DNA of 43,362 nucleotides from Deltaproteobacteria bacterium RIFCSPLOWO2_12_FULL_60_19 (GCA_001798595.1 MGSS01000123.1:1-43362), one strand, 5' to 3'. Counted from the first letter of the stretch, positions 17,034 through 26,533 are shown. Numbers and translations are program-made. Notes: generated by a model not told the origin, from the letters alone.

Positions 17034-18017
17034 TTACCTCTTCTCCGCGAGTTTCAACCTCGGCTTCACTTCGTTTAGCAGCAATCGCATCTGCCCTGCA
17101 ACATCCGGCGAGATGACGCGCGCCACTACCGCCTTGAGCCCGGCGTCGACATACCCTTGTAGCTTGGCCGCGCAGTCTTCGGGAGTTCCGAAAAAAGGAT
17201 TCAGGTGGCGCAGCGCGGAGCGCGGCTGGTGGAAATACCGCTCCGCCAAGCTCCAGCCGTTTTCTTCCGCCTGCGCCGCGTTTGGATCGAGGCGAAAGGT
17301 GGCAAAGAGTGCGGAGGCAATCTTGCTGCCATCGCGCCCGACCTCGCGCGCGAAAGCGTCGATCTTTGTCCTGCGGCTGGCAAATTCCTCCAACGTGTGC
17401 GCCACAGTGAACCAACCGTCTCCCAGCCGCGCGACGCGCTTGAGAGCGTTGTCGTTGTCTCCCGCCGCGATCCATATCGGAATCGACTTCTGGATCGGCC
17501 TCGGCTGAATACCGATCTTCTGAAAGCGATAGTACTTCCCTTCGAAGGCAAAGTTCTCGCCCGCCCACAGCCGGCGCATGACTTGAATCGATTCGTTCAG
17601 CCGGCCCGCCCGTTCCTTGAAAGGCACTCCGCAGGCCTCGAACTCGATTTCCGCGTGCTTGTACTGCGGCGCAACGCTCACGCCGAAGAGAATGCGACCG
17701 GACGAGATGACATCCAAAGTGGCCAGAGAATGGGCCAGCAGGACCGGATTGCGCAGCGCGGCGATCAACGGCACGGCGCCGATTCCGACCTTGCTCGTCT
17801 TGGCCGCGAGCGCCGCCATGATCGTGAGACAGTCGGCGTGCGCCCGGTCGAGCAGCGACAGCCGCGGGCTGTCTCCCACCCAAAGATGATCGACCCCCGC
17901 CGCTTCAGCCTGTCGCGCTGCGCCCCAGAGCTCCTCTACTGCGCTCGGCCCGTGCTCTCCCCGCACCAGGTGACGCGTGTGCAGCAGCAGGCCGAATTCG
18001 ACGCTCCTTGCGGCCAT
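17034..18017 (-). CDS. LLM-class (luciferase-like, probably F420-dependent) oxidoreductase
   Basis: The chosen start is the ATG at 18017 (MAARSVEFGLLLHTRH), five bases after the stop of the beta-propeller gene; the frame stays open much further upstream, but that part is the antisense-like shadow of the propeller gene. The 327-residue product shows AARQAEAAGVDHLWVGDSP, KVGIGAVPLIAALRNP, LATLDVISSGRILFGVSV, RLNESIQVMRRLWAGENF and WIAAGDNDNALKRVARLGDGW. This is a typical luciferase-like barrel with the phosphate-binding region of F420/FMN enzymes. The C-terminus (FFGTPEDCAAKLQGYVDAGL) is also family-typical. Substrate unknown. Confidence 0.9.
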   Translation of the reverse strand: MAARSVEFGLLLHTRHLVRGEHGPSAVEELWGAARQAEAAGVDHLWVGDSPRLSLLDRAHADCLTIMAALAAKTSKVGIGAVPLIAALRNPVLLAHSLATLDVISSGRILFGVSVAPQYKHAEIEFEACGVPFKERAGRLNESIQVMRRLWAGENFAFEGKYYRFQKIGIQPRPIQKSIPIWIAAGDNDNALKRVARLGDGWFTVAHTLEEFASRRTKIDAFAREVGRDGSKIASALFATFRLDPNAAQAEENGWSLAERYFHQPRSALRHLNPFFGTPEDCAAKLQGYVDAGLKAVVARVISPDVAGQMRLLLNEVKPRLKLAEKR

Positions 18018-18022
18018 GCGTC

Positions 18023-19039
18023 CTAGCGATAGGCGACGCGGAGGCTGGTGACCTGAGGGATGCCGGCAACAATCTGGCAAAATGAATCGCCGCCGTCTTC
18101 GGTCAGCCACACGCCGCCGTCGGTCATGCCGAAAAGGAAGGTATCGGGCTCTTCCGCATCGCCGGCCACGGCGCGCGGCGCGGCCTTGAAATATTCCGGC
18201 AGGCCGCCCGAGAGCCGCTGCCAGGACTCCCCTTGATCGGCGCTGCGATAGAAGCCGGTGTCGGCGCCCTCGGGCCGGCGCCAGAACGGCGGCGGAACGG
18301 CGGCGGCAGCGGTGAGAAACACCTGCGGCCTCGAAGGATGGTAAGCGACCTGCGCCATGTAGCGGCGATCCAGACCCGCATCGCGCTTTGTAAAGTGGTC
18401 GCCTCCGTCCACGCTCTTGTAGAACCACTTGCCCGACGTGGCGATCACGACGGCGGGATTGTCCGGCATCACGGCGACCGAGTGAGAGTCGAACTCCGTC
18501 CCTTCCCTGATATTTTGCCAGCTCTTGCCGCCGTCCTTGCTGCGAACAATCCAGCCCTCCTCGACCGCGCCGAAAATCAGGTTCGGGTCCTGGGCGCACA
18601 ACGCCAGCCCCTTCACGTGGCTCACGTGCGGCGGCTGAGGGAAACTCCAGTCGATGGTTTCGGGTAGAGTTCGCAGCTGCTCGCAGTCGCTCCAGCTGTC
18701 TCCTCCGTCATCGCTCTTGAAGACCGACGAGGGTCCGGTGCCGAGCACCAGCTCTCCGGTCGTCGGATGCTGGACCAAAGACCACGCTTCCTTGTAGGTG
18801 ATGCCTTCGTTGATCTCGCACCAGGTCTGCCCGCGATCGTCGCTCAAAAAAACTCCGGCGCGGCTGGTCGCGGCGTAAATACGCCGCGGGTCCCGCCAGT
18901 CGATCACGACCGGCGATCTGAGCGCGCCCTTGCCCTGCAGGCCGACCGCGCGCGCCCGATAGCCGCCGTTATCCGGCACCGCCTGATACAATCCTTCCGC
19001 CGTCCCTATATAAAGGACGCGCTCTGAACCCGCTGTCAT
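18023..19039 (-). CDS. BNR/Asp-box beta-propeller protein (sialidase- or Ycf48-like)
   Basis: The 338-residue protein has at least six Asp-box motifs of the S-x-D-x-G-x-T/S-W type: SDDRGQTW, SDDGGDSW, SKDGGKSW, SVDGGDHF, SADQGESW and TEDGGDSF. Each is followed by a hydrophobic strand, so it should form a six- or seven-bladed propeller. There is no signal peptide (MTAGSERVLYIGTAEGLYQ), so it is cytoplasmic, which is unusual for a glycosidase; sialidase active-site arginines are not obvious. Similar proteins of the photosystem-II-assembly-factor or exo-alpha-sialidase annotation group are often scaffolds. A GAGGAGACCT ribosome-binding site precedes the ATG. It lies between a CoA-transferase and an LLM gene, with gaps of 27 and 5 bases. 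Confidence 0.85.
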   Translation of the reverse strand: MTAGSERVLYIGTAEGLYQAVPDNGGYRARAVGLQGKGALRSPVVIDWRDPRRIYAATSRAGVFLSDDRGQTWCEINEGITYKEAWSLVQHPTTGELVLGTGPSSVFKSDDGGDSWSDCEQLRTLPETIDWSFPQPPHVSHVKGLALCAQDPNLIFGAVEEGWIVRSKDGGKSWQNIREGTEFDSHSVAVMPDNPAVVIATSGKWFYKSVDGGDHFTKRDAGLDRRYMAQVAYHPSRPQVFLTAAAAVPPPFWRRPEGADTGFYRSADQGESWQRLSGGLPEYFKAAPRAVAGDAEEPDTFLFGMTDGGVWLTEDGGDSFCQIVAGIPQVTSLRVAYR

Positions 19040-19066
19040 AGGTCTCCTCTCTTTCCGCTTGCCCGA

Positions 19067-20251
19067 CTAGCCGACAACTCCCTGCTGCCGTAGCATACGC
19101 ATTTGCTCCGCACGGTAGCCGAGCTCCGCCAGAATCTGAGCGCTCTGTTCGCCGACGAGCGGCGGCGCTTTGGCGGCCGTGTAAGCCAAGCCCTCGTATC
19201 TTACACCCGAGGCGACAAGCCGCAACTTCCCGGCCTTGGGATGTTCGACCTCTTCGATCAATCCCTCGTGGCGCACCTGAGGGTCCGCCAGGACCCCGGC
19301 CATATCGTAAAGCGGCCCCGCGGGAACGTCGTTTTTCGCCAGCAGCTTCAACCACTTCTGGCGCGTTCTCCGGGCGAAAGCCGGCGCAAGCTCCGCTTCG
19401 AGCGCGGCGAAGTTTTCCCTCCGCTCGTCCCTAGTCTTGAATCTCGAATCTTCCGCAAGGTCAAGCCGGTCCACAGTCTTCAACAATGCTATCCAGAATT
19501 TTTCCGGCACTGAGCAGTGGATGACGAGCGGCAACCCGTCTTTCGCCGCAAACGCAAAGGCATGCGCGTTCTTCACGCGCGCGGCCCGGTCCGGCGTCTC
19601 TCCCGTGCGCAAGTATGCCGCGGCCGCCTCGCCGATAAAGGCGAGCGTGGAGCGTAAAAGGGACGTCTCGACCCGGCAACCCTGCTGCGTTTTTTGCCGC
19701 GCGAACAGCGCGCCCAAGATTCCGTAGCCGGCCGAGAGGCCGGTGACGTAGTCGGAGAGCGCGATGCCCATCAGCTTCGGCTTGTCCATGTCCGTCAGAA
19801 CGCTGAGCAGGCCGCTCATCGCCTGGCCCAGCGTGTCGAAGCCGGGGTTATTCGCATACGGCCCGCTTTGGCCGAAAGCGGAGATCGAGCAATAGATGAG
19901 TTTTTGGTTCAGCGCCCGCAGGCTCTCGTATCCGAGCCCCAACCGCTCGGCGACGCCGGGACGAAAATTTTCCACGAAGACATCCGCCTGCTTCACAAGC
20001 TTAAGGCAAATCTCTTTCCCCTGCGGGCTTTTGAGGTCCAAGGCCAAACTGCGCTTGCCGCGGTTTAAGTGAGCGAAGTGCGGGCTGAAGAACGGATCGG
20101 GAGCGAAGTAGCGGTACGGGTCGCCGTCGGGCGGGGCTTCGATCTTGATGACGCGCGCGCCGAGGTCCGCCAGCAGCGCCGTCGCATAGGGGCCGGTCAC
20201 AAACGTGCAGCACTCGACGACCGTGATCCCTTCCAGTGCCCCAACCGGCAT
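19067..20251 (-). CDS. CaiB/BaiF family (class III) CoA-transferase
   Basis: The product is 394 residues, the usual length, and has the family boxes in order: LEGITVVECCTFVTGPYA, LADLGARVIKIEAP with the following DPYR, NRGKRSLALDLKSPQG, VFVENFRPGV, SISAFGQSGPYANNPGFD (catalytic Asp139 in the GFD box) and GALFARQKTQQG. These enzymes move CoA between carboxylic acids through an aspartyl anhydride and activate catabolic substrates. It is the first gene of a co-directional cluster with a beta-propeller, two LLM oxidoreductases, two M24 proteins and an amidohydrolase-fold protein. That suggests that the cluster's substrate is activated as a CoA thioester or shuttled between acids. The GGGGGAA sequence before the ATG serves as ribosome-binding site. 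Confidence 0.93.
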   Translation of the reverse strand: MPVGALEGITVVECCTFVTGPYATALLADLGARVIKIEAPPDGDPYRYFAPDPFFSPHFAHLNRGKRSLALDLKSPQGKEICLKLVKQADVFVENFRPGVAERLGLGYESLRALNQKLIYCSISAFGQSGPYANNPGFDTLGQAMSGLLSVLTDMDKPKLMGIALSDYVTGLSAGYGILGALFARQKTQQGCRVETSLLRSTLAFIGEAAAAYLRTGETPDRAARVKNAHAFAFAAKDGLPLVIHCSVPEKFWIALLKTVDRLDLAEDSRFKTRDERRENFAALEAELAPAFARRTRQKWLKLLAKNDVPAGPLYDMAGVLADPQVRHEGLIEEVEHPKAGKLRLVASGVRYEGLAYTAAKAPPLVGEQSAQILAELGYRAEQMRMLRQQGVVG

Positions 20252-20493
20252 AAAAAAATTCCCCCGGCGTTAATCTCCCATGGGTGCCGCGGCAAAGTCA
20301 ACATTGGGGGGCCAAGAGCGACCGGCGGATAGCATGCACCCTGCATCACGAAGGCGGGCTTGTTAATTTTGGCTGTTCCGAATAAAAGCGGGCATTCGCA
20401 AATAACGATGCATGAGTCCCGGAGAGCTACCATCCAGGATCTTAGGAGCCTTTGGCGCTGGTATCGTTACGGGTATGAAAAGGAAATGAAGGA

Positions 20494-20739
20494 ATGAAAA
20501 GGGAATCTCTAGTCAAAAAGAATTTGGATTTACTAGACGAGTTTCTGAAGCACGCGTTCGATCATCCGGACGTCTTAGAAGTAGTCCCACAGGATGGAAC
20601 TTTAGTGCTCCTACCGGCCGGGGACCCGGTCCTGGAGCGACAAAACAGAAAGACTCTGCGTCAGCTACGGGCCAGTGGCGGGGAAGTGGTAACAATGAGA
20701 CTCAAAGCCACGAAGCGCAAGGTTTCCAAGGTCGGGTAG
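20494..20739 (+). CDS. Small DUF5647-like protein (81 aa)
   Basis: The ATG at 20494 directly follows AAGGAAATGAAGGA. The product begins KKNLDLLDEFLKHAFDHPDVLEVVPQDG, then TLVLLPAGDPVLERQN and VVTMRLKA. This is the layout of the small DUF5647 group: an N-terminal helix, a hydrophobic strand with LLP, and a final strand. Such proteins are often found near toxin-antitoxin or mobile loci, without known function. It is divergent from the CoA-transferase gene with about 240 bases between; that gap has no feature I can support except possible promoters. A MITE-like element begins 76 bases downstream. Confidence 0.6.
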   Translation: MKRESLVKKNLDLLDEFLKHAFDHPDVLEVVPQDGTLVLLPAGDPVLERQNRKTLRQLRASGGEVVTMRLKATKRKVSKVG

Positions 20740-20815
20740 TGTGGTGTTTCCGAAATCCGTCTGTATGAACCACCATAACATAAACCCATTTTGTTTGTAA
20801 CACAGTAGCACTAAG

Positions 20816-21003
20816 AGGCTGCTGAAAAAGTGGGATTCATGGTTCGACCCTTCGCCTTCGCTCAGGACAGGCTCCCTCGACTGCGCCTTTAGTCCCGAGC
20901 TTGTCGAGGGATCAGCACGAACAGAAAATCTCTAACGTTTTCAACCATCCCTTCGTTCGCCCTGAGCCCGTCGAAGGGTGGACGAAGGGTTTTTCAGCAG
21001 CCT
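20816..21003. mobile_element. MITE-like element with 14-bp terminal inverted repeats
   Basis: The 188-base element begins aggctgctgaaaaa and ends with the exact complement tttttcagcagcct. The interior carries cttcg/tcgaaggg-type palindromes (cgccctgagcccgtcgaaggg at about 20959-20979) and no coding frame. Terminal repeats reading AGGCTGCTGAAAAA are common on short non-autonomous elements in proteobacterial genomes. The flanks (ctaag and gctag) show no convincing target duplication. With the following palindrome it fills most of the 459-base gap between 20740 and 21198. Confidence 0.65.
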
Positions 21004-21075
21004 GCTAGCTTGACAAGCTCTGCGCCTTGCCGCGCCCCAGTCGCTGCAATGAAATTCCTGTGACCGTGCGCAGCA

Positions 21076-21096
21076 GGGCGCGATAAATTCGCGCCC
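21076..21096. repeat. Palindrome gggcgcga-taaat-tcgcgccc
   Basis: Eight-base perfect arms enclose a five-base A/T loop, followed by cctacg. It resembles the palindrome at 26636, which also ends in cccctac, and is probably a member of a dispersed intergenic family. Confidence 0.5.
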
Positions 21097-21198
21097 CTAC
21101 GTTCGGGAAGATCGTCGGCCGGCTGGGAGCGGAAATGGAGACGTTCCCCGTTCTCCGCTCAGCGGTCGGAGGACGCCAAAGCAGGCAGCCGGCGGCGG

Positions 21199-21570
21199 CT
21201 ACCTTGCCGGCGGAGAATCCGTGGTCCCGATGAAGACCAGCGGTTTTTCCCCTCGGAGGTGGCTCGGCGCGACCACGTAGTCGCCCCTCACGGCGGGGGC
21301 GATGATGTTCTTGGTCACGTCCGTTCTCCCCGCGGTGACCACCCAGCCCAACCCTCCAACCACAAGCCCAAGCACGGCGTAGGTGACCTTCACCGGCGTG
21401 TAGAAGAGGCTGGTGACGAAGGAGCCCGCGCCGTAACCCAACTCCTGCGCGGTCAGGGAGTCCGTGGACTGCCCCTTCGCTTGGGCCTCTGCCCTCCCTG
21501 AAAAGACGGGAGCAGCGATGAGGGCGACGATAAGAAAAAGAGCTGAAACGGCTCGCAAAGTGTTCTTCAT
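21199..21570 (-). CDS. Small exported membrane-associated protein (123 aa)
   Basis: The start at 21570 gives MKNTLRAVSALFLIVALIAA, a clear Sec signal peptide cleaved near GRAEA; an upstream extension of 33 codons lacks this logic and overlaps the divergent gene's leader. The mature part has a glycine-rich hydrophobic segment (GAGSFVTSLFYTPVKVTYAV, then LGLVVGGLGWVVTAG) and a C-terminal PSHLRGEKPLVFIG. Proteins with the TSLFYTPVKVTYA-GL-GG-GW segment occur widely in delta-proteobacterial-like genomes and are uncharacterised. The gene is divergent from the molybdenum-hydroxylase operon, 125 bases apart, so the two may share a promoter region. Confidence 0.7.
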   Translation of the reverse strand: MKNTLRAVSALFLIVALIAAPVFSGRAEAQAKGQSTDSLTAQELGYGAGSFVTSLFYTPVKVTYAVLGLVVGGLGWVVTAGRTDVTKNIIAPAVRGDYVVAPSHLRGEKPLVFIGTTDSPPAR

Positions 21571-21695
21571 AAGCAGTCTTATACCACGACTCGAACGCCT
21601 CGTCAAAACTTTTTTCCAGTTATCCTTCCCTGTTGCTTTACCCCAGTTCCCTGAGCTACAGAATACCAATGACTCCCGGCAACGAAGGAAAAATC

Positions 21696-22176
<481 letters not shown>

Positions 22177-22190
<14 letters not shown>

Positions 22191-23040
22191 TTTCGGATAC
22201 GTGGCGGCGCGCTCGGTCGAGGAAGCGACCGAGCTGTTAGCCAAGTACGGCGAAGAGGCCAAGCTTCTGGCCGGCGGCCACAGCCTGATTCCCGCCATGA
22301 AGCTGCGACTCGCCTCGCCCCGCCATCTCATCGACCTCGGCCGGGTGCCCGGTCTGAGCGGCATCAAGGTTGACGGCGAAACCCTGTCGATCGGCGCTCT
22401 CACGGTCCATGCCGATGTCGCGTCATCCGATCTCGCGCGGCACCGCCTGCCCGGGTTGGCCGAGGCGGCCTCCGTGATCGGGGACGTTCAGGTGCGCAAC
22501 CGCGGCACCATCGGCGGCAGCGTCGCGCACGCCGATCCGGCGGCCGATTTTCCCGTCATTCTCACGGCGTTGGACGCGTCGTTCGTCCTGCAAGGCCGAT
22601 TCGGCAGACGAACGGTTGCCGCGCCGGATTTCTTCCTCGATTTTTACACCACGGCCCTGGCGCCCGATGAAGTGCTTACGGAGATTCGCGTTCCGCTGCC
22701 CTCTTCCGGCTCAGGCACGGCCTACGCGAAGCTGCCGCATCCCGCTTCGGGCTACGTCGTCGTCAGCGCCGCCGCTTTGGTGGTCCGCGATCCATCGGGC
22801 CGATGTGTCTCCGCCGCCGTCGCGATCGGCGGAATGGGCAGCCGCCCGCAGCGCGCCGCAGCGACCGAAGCGTCGCTGCATGGGCAGCCGCTCACTCCGG
22901 AGGTTATCGCCGCAGCTGCTGCCAAGGCCTCCGAGGGAACCGATCCGGAGAGCGATCTCTACGCCAGCGCCGACTACAAACGCCACATCGCTACGGTCTA
23001 TGCCCGTCAGGCCATTGAGACCGCCGCAAGCAGAAAATAA
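22177..23040 (+). CDS. Molybdenum hydroxylase medium (FAD-binding) subunit
   Basis: The product has 287 residues and the FAD-binding signatures of the CoxM family: [16 protein letters not shown] near residue 30 and [19 protein letters not shown] near residue 107. The C-terminal CODH FAD-binding domain (about 175-280) ends with [16 protein letters not shown]. It accepts electrons from the small subunit and hands them to an external acceptor. The start lies inside the end of the small-subunit gene. The large-subunit gene follows after a 118-base gap containing an inverted repeat. Confidence 0.92.
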
Positions 23041-23046
23041 TGAAGA

Positions 23047-23144
23047 CGTGTTCGTGGCGAAAAAACGTGATCGTGCTCGTAAACAAAATGCGACGAACAC
23101 GAGTCACCGGAGGACCGCTTCGAGGTGACACGATCACGAACACG
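23047..23144. repeat. Inverted repeat in the gap between medium and large subunit genes
   Basis: cgtgttcgtg (23047-23056) and cacgaacacg (23135-23144) are complements. Inside them acgtgatcgtg pairs with cacgatcacg, so the gap can fold into a long imperfect hairpin. It interrupts an otherwise compact operon and may separate expression of the large subunit. No coding potential is seen. Confidence 0.5.
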
Positions 23145-23158
23145 ACGAGGATAACGTC

Positions 23159-25477
23159 ATGACGACACAGCGCGCTCCAAGCGGACTTATCGGCGCATCG
23201 ATCCGCCGGGTGGAAGACCCGCTCCTGGTTACCGGCAAGGGATGCTACGTGGACGACATTCAGTTGCCGGGAATGCTCCACATCGCCTTCCTGCGGAGCC
23301 CTTACCCTCATGCAAAAATTATTTCCATTGACACCGCCGCGGCGAAGGCGATGCCCGGCGTTGTCGCGGTGCTTACCGGCGACGATTTGAGCGAGCATCT
23401 GAAGGTGCCCGTACCCTCGATAGTGCGAGGCATGAAAATACCGCCGCAGCCCGTGCTGGCCCGCGGCGCGGTCCACGCGGCCGGCGCTCCGGTGGCGGTG
23501 GTCGCGGCTGAGAGCCGCGCGCTGGCGGAGGACGCGACGAGCGCCATCGAGGTGGAATACGAATCGCTGCCGGCGGTGGCCGACGCCGAAAAGGCGCTTG
23601 AGCCCGGCGCGCCCCTGGCGCACGAGGAATTCGACAGCAACGTCTGCTACACGGTTACGAAAAAAGGCGGCGACGTGGACCAGGCCTTTGCCGCGGCCGA
23701 GCACGTCGTGCGCATGCATATCGCCAGCCCGCGATTAGTGGCGATGGCGCTCGAGCCAAGGGGCGTGCTGGCGAGTCCGGAACCGATGGGGCAAGGTCTC
23801 ACCGTCTGGCTCTCCACGCAGGGCCCGCACCGCGCGCGCGCGGACCTCGCCACCGGCCTCGGCTTTCCCGAACATAAAATTCGCGTCATCGCGCCCGACA
23901 TCGGCGGGGCCTTCGGCAGCAAAGGCCCGCTCTACCGCGAATATATCGTGGCCGCGCATCTGGCGCTCAAGCTGGGGCGGCCGGTCAAGTGGATCTCCAC
24001 GCGGAGCGAAGATTTCCTCACCACCAATCAGGGGCGCGATCAGGCGATGACCTCCGAGCTGGCGCTCAAGCGCGACGGAACTATGATTGGTCTGAAAGTC
24101 CGCGTAGCGGCGAACCTCGGCGCGTACCTGCAATCCAACACGGCCGGCCCGCCGCAGCGCATGATGGCGATGGCGCCGGGCTGCTACCAGATCCGCAACT
24201 GCCACGTCGAAGTTGTGGCGGTCTTCACGAACACGGTCTCCACCGGTCCCTATCGCGGCGCGGGGCGGCCGGAGTCGGTGCTGAACATCGAGCGCCTGGT
24301 CGACAAGGCGGCGGCCGACCTGGGCATCGACCGTCTGGAGATCCGGCGCAAAAACTTCATCCGACCGGAACAGTTCCCGTACAAGACCGGCGTCGGCGTC
24401 GAATACGACTCCGGCGATTACGGGCGATCGCTCGACGAGGCGCTTCGGCTTTCCAACTACGACGAGCTGATCCGCCAACGCGACCAGGCGCGCAAGCGCG
24501 GCGAGCTGGTCGGCGTGGGGATCTCGACCTTCGTTGAGCCAAGCGGTGGGGCCGGCTTCGAAAGCGGCGCCGTGCGCGTTGAGCGGACCGGCGTAATCAC
24601 GGTGCTCACCGGCTCCAGCTCGCACGGCCAGGGACATGAAACCGCTTTCGCCCAGGTCGCCGCTGAGAAGCTCCGCGTTTCGATGGATCAGGTGGCGATT
24701 CGTCACGGAGACACTTTGGCCGTTCAACAAGGGGTCGGCACCTTCGGCAGCCGCAGCGCCGTCATGGGCGGCGGCGCCCTGGCCGTCGCCGTCGATCGCA
24801 TCGTCGAAAAGGCCCGGCGCATCGCCGCGCATCTGCTGGAAGCTGCGCCCGAAGACATCGTTCAGGCGGACGGTGGATTCGCCGTGACCGGCGTGCCGGA
24901 AAAGAAGGTTACCTGGCGCCAGGTCGCGGGCGCGGCTTACGGACGCCTCCCAAAAGGCATGGAGCCCGGCCTCCAGGAGACGGTCTTCTTCGATCCCAAG
25001 CGCGAGGCCTGGGGCTTCGGCGCCCACGTGGCGCTGGTGAGGATCGACCGCGAGACCGGCTCGCCGACGCTCGAAAAGCTCGTTCTGGTCGACGACTGCG
25101 GCGTGATTATCAATCCCATGCTCGTCGAAGGGCAGGTTCACGGCGGCGTGGCCCAGGGACTCGGCGAAGCGTTTCGCGAGCAGATGCTCTACGGGGACGA
25201 CGGCGAGGCGCTCACCGGCTCGTTGATGAATTACGCCGTGCCGCGCGCGAGCGACATGCCGCCGCTCGTCCTCGGAGAGACCGTGACGCCGAATCCGTTT
25301 CATCCGCTCGGGGTGAAAGGCGTGGGCGAGGCCGGCTGCAACGGCGCGCCGCCCGCGGTCGCCAATGCCGTGATGGACGCCCTGGCGCCGCTGGGAATCG
25401 ATCACATCGATATGCCCTACACCGCGCCGAAGCTCTGGGAGGCGATCCGCCAGGCGGAGTCGAAGAAACGCTCGTAG
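23159..25477 (+). CDS. Molybdenum hydroxylase large (molybdopterin-binding) subunit
   Basis: The 772-residue protein is a full-length CoxL/xanthine-dehydrogenase-type large subunit. It shows RVEDPLLVTGKGCYVDDIQ at the start, LRSPYPHAKI, the molybdopterin segments IGGAFGSKGPLYRE and SSHGQGHETAFAQVAA, and GVKGVGEAGCNGAPPAV with the catalytic glutamate near residue 723. The active-site loop reads GPYRGAGRPE (about residue 363). True form I CO dehydrogenases have AYRCSFR with a copper-binding cysteine; this one has the form II-like YRGAGR loop, so it is not a demonstrated CO oxidiser. Hydroxylation of an N-heterocycle, aldehyde or aromatic is more likely. GACGAGGA precedes the ATG. Confidence 0.93.
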   Translation: MTTQRAPSGLIGASIRRVEDPLLVTGKGCYVDDIQLPGMLHIAFLRSPYPHAKIISIDTAAAKAMPGVVAVLTGDDLSEHLKVPVPSIVRGMKIPPQPVLARGAVHAAGAPVAVVAAESRALAEDATSAIEVEYESLPAVADAEKALEPGAPLAHEEFDSNVCYTVTKKGGDVDQAFAAAEHVVRMHIASPRLVAMALEPRGVLASPEPMGQGLTVWLSTQGPHRARADLATGLGFPEHKIRVIAPDIGGAFGSKGPLYREYIVAAHLALKLGRPVKWISTRSEDFLTTNQGRDQAMTSELALKRDGTMIGLKVRVAANLGAYLQSNTAGPPQRMMAMAPGCYQIRNCHVEVVAVFTNTVSTGPYRGAGRPESVLNIERLVDKAAADLGIDRLEIRRKNFIRPEQFPYKTGVGVEYDSGDYGRSLDEALRLSNYDELIRQRDQARKRGELVGVGISTFVEPSGGAGFESGAVRVERTGVITVLTGSSSHGQGHETAFAQVAAEKLRVSMDQVAIRHGDTLAVQQGVGTFGSRSAVMGGGALAVAVDRIVEKARRIAAHLLEAAPEDIVQADGGFAVTGVPEKKVTWRQVAGAAYGRLPKGMEPGLQETVFFDPKREAWGFGAHVALVRIDRETGSPTLEKLVLVDDCGVIINPMLVEGQVHGGVAQGLGEAFREQMLYGDDGEALTGSLMNYAVPRASDMPPLVLGETVTPNPFHPLGVKGVGEAGCNGAPPAVANAVMDALAPLGIDHIDMPYTAPKLWEAIRQAESKKRS

Positions 25478-25639
25478 CCTCAAATATCCGCGCTCTCGGG
25501 GACGAGCCGCTCCGGTCGAGGGCAATAGGGCAGTACCTTTAGGCAACCTTCGCGCTCGGTGCCCTCGCCCTTCGCGACTCGCCCCCTCGATCGCTAGAGT
25601 TCTGTGGTTTTCCTTCGTGCGAGGAATCACCCGCGCACG

Positions 25640-26533
25640 CTACCAGGTCGCGAATCCCATCGCGCAGCCGACGCCGTTCGGCGTCCGGTAGAGCGGCGCG
25701 TAGTCGATCATTCTGGCGGGCCGATTCGCAGCGGCTGCCGTCACGATCCAGTTGCGGATTTCAGACGTTCCTTCCACCAGAGTCGACGACTCCATCGCCT
25801 GGAGGAATTTCCGATCGTTGGCCTCCAGGGCTTTGATAAAATTCGCGTCGAGCGCTTCGTCGATCTTCGTGTGGCTCAAGCCGCCTGAGCCGACGACGAC
25901 CACACGCCGTTTCTCCGAAAAAGCCCCGATGGCCGAAGCGAGCGCCTTGCCGAACTCGACGCACCGTTTGGCCGACGGCGCGGGCGGATAGTAGGTGTTG
26001 ACCATGATCGGAACAACCGCCAGGCGCGCGTCGGGCGTAAGAAACTTGAGCACGCGGGCGAAGGCGTGGCCCAGACCGCCGTCGTAGCGCGTCTTTCTCG
26101 AATAGGCCGGGTCGAAGCCCGCGTCCATGAGACCGTCGATCAACGAGAGCGCAAGCGCGTCGTCAACTTTATAGCGCGCGCGGTTTTCCGTCCTCGATTG
26201 ATTGAGATATCTGAGGCTGGTGCTCGCCTCGACTTCTTTGCCCACGAAAATAGAAAACGGCGGCATGTTGTCGTCGAGGAGATTTTCGTGCTGGTCGTCG
26301 CCGACGACGATCAGCGTATCGGGCTTTTTCTCCGCGAGAATGTTGCCGAGCTTGCCGATCGCCGCCATGCAGCGGTTCCACTTCGCCCGCTTCGCTTCCA
26401 TCGTCTCTCGCTCAAGCTCGGGTCTGACCGGCAGCGGGTCCCAGCTCCGCGTGTTGAGCAGTCCCCACTGCTCCGGATCGAGCATCAACTGCGGCGCATG
26501 CGACATGGCCAGGCAACCCACGATCTCAGCCAT
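25640..26533 (-). CDS. LigB-type extradiol ring-cleavage dioxygenase (copy 1)
   Basis: The 297-residue protein belongs to the class III extradiol dioxygenase catalytic subunit family. His12 (SHAPQ) is at the position of the first iron ligand of LigB. A GDDQHENLLDDNMPPF segment follows, near the second ligand histidine, then GLGHAFARVL, PIMVNTYYPP, GSGGLSHTKID with the active-site histidine, and GTSEIRNW with the ligand glutamate. It cleaves a catecholic ring next to its hydroxyls using Fe(II) and oxygen. No LigA-like small subunit is adjacent, so it probably acts as a single-chain enzyme. GGAGGATTTTCT before the ATG is a strong ribosome-binding site. It is monocistronic and about half identical by eye, at the motifs, to the second copy at 28225. 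Confidence 0.88.
   Translation of the reverse strand: MAEIVGCLAMSHAPQLMLDPEQWGLLNTRSWDPLPVRPELERETMEAKRAKWNRCMAAIGKLGNILAEKKPDTLIVVGDDQHENLLDDNMPPFSIFVGKEVEASTSLRYLNQSRTENRARYKVDDALALSLIDGLMDAGFDPAYSRKTRYDGGLGHAFARVLKFLTPDARLAVVPIMVNTYYPPAPSAKRCVEFGKALASAIGAFSEKRRVVVVGSGGLSHTKIDEALDANFIKALEANDRKFLQAMESSTLVEGTSEIRNWIVTAAAANRPARMIDYAPLYRTPNGVGCAMGFATW

Noticed and set aside
17034-18599. A 521-residue version of the LLM oxidoreductase
   Set aside because: The extra N-terminal part overlaps the beta-propeller gene in another frame and is arginine-rich shadow sequence. The ATG at 18017 gives the normal family length.
23735-25630. A 631-codon open frame antisense to the molybdenum hydroxylase large subunit
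   Set aside because: It is a high-GC antisense shadow without family motifs; the plus-strand gene is unambiguous.
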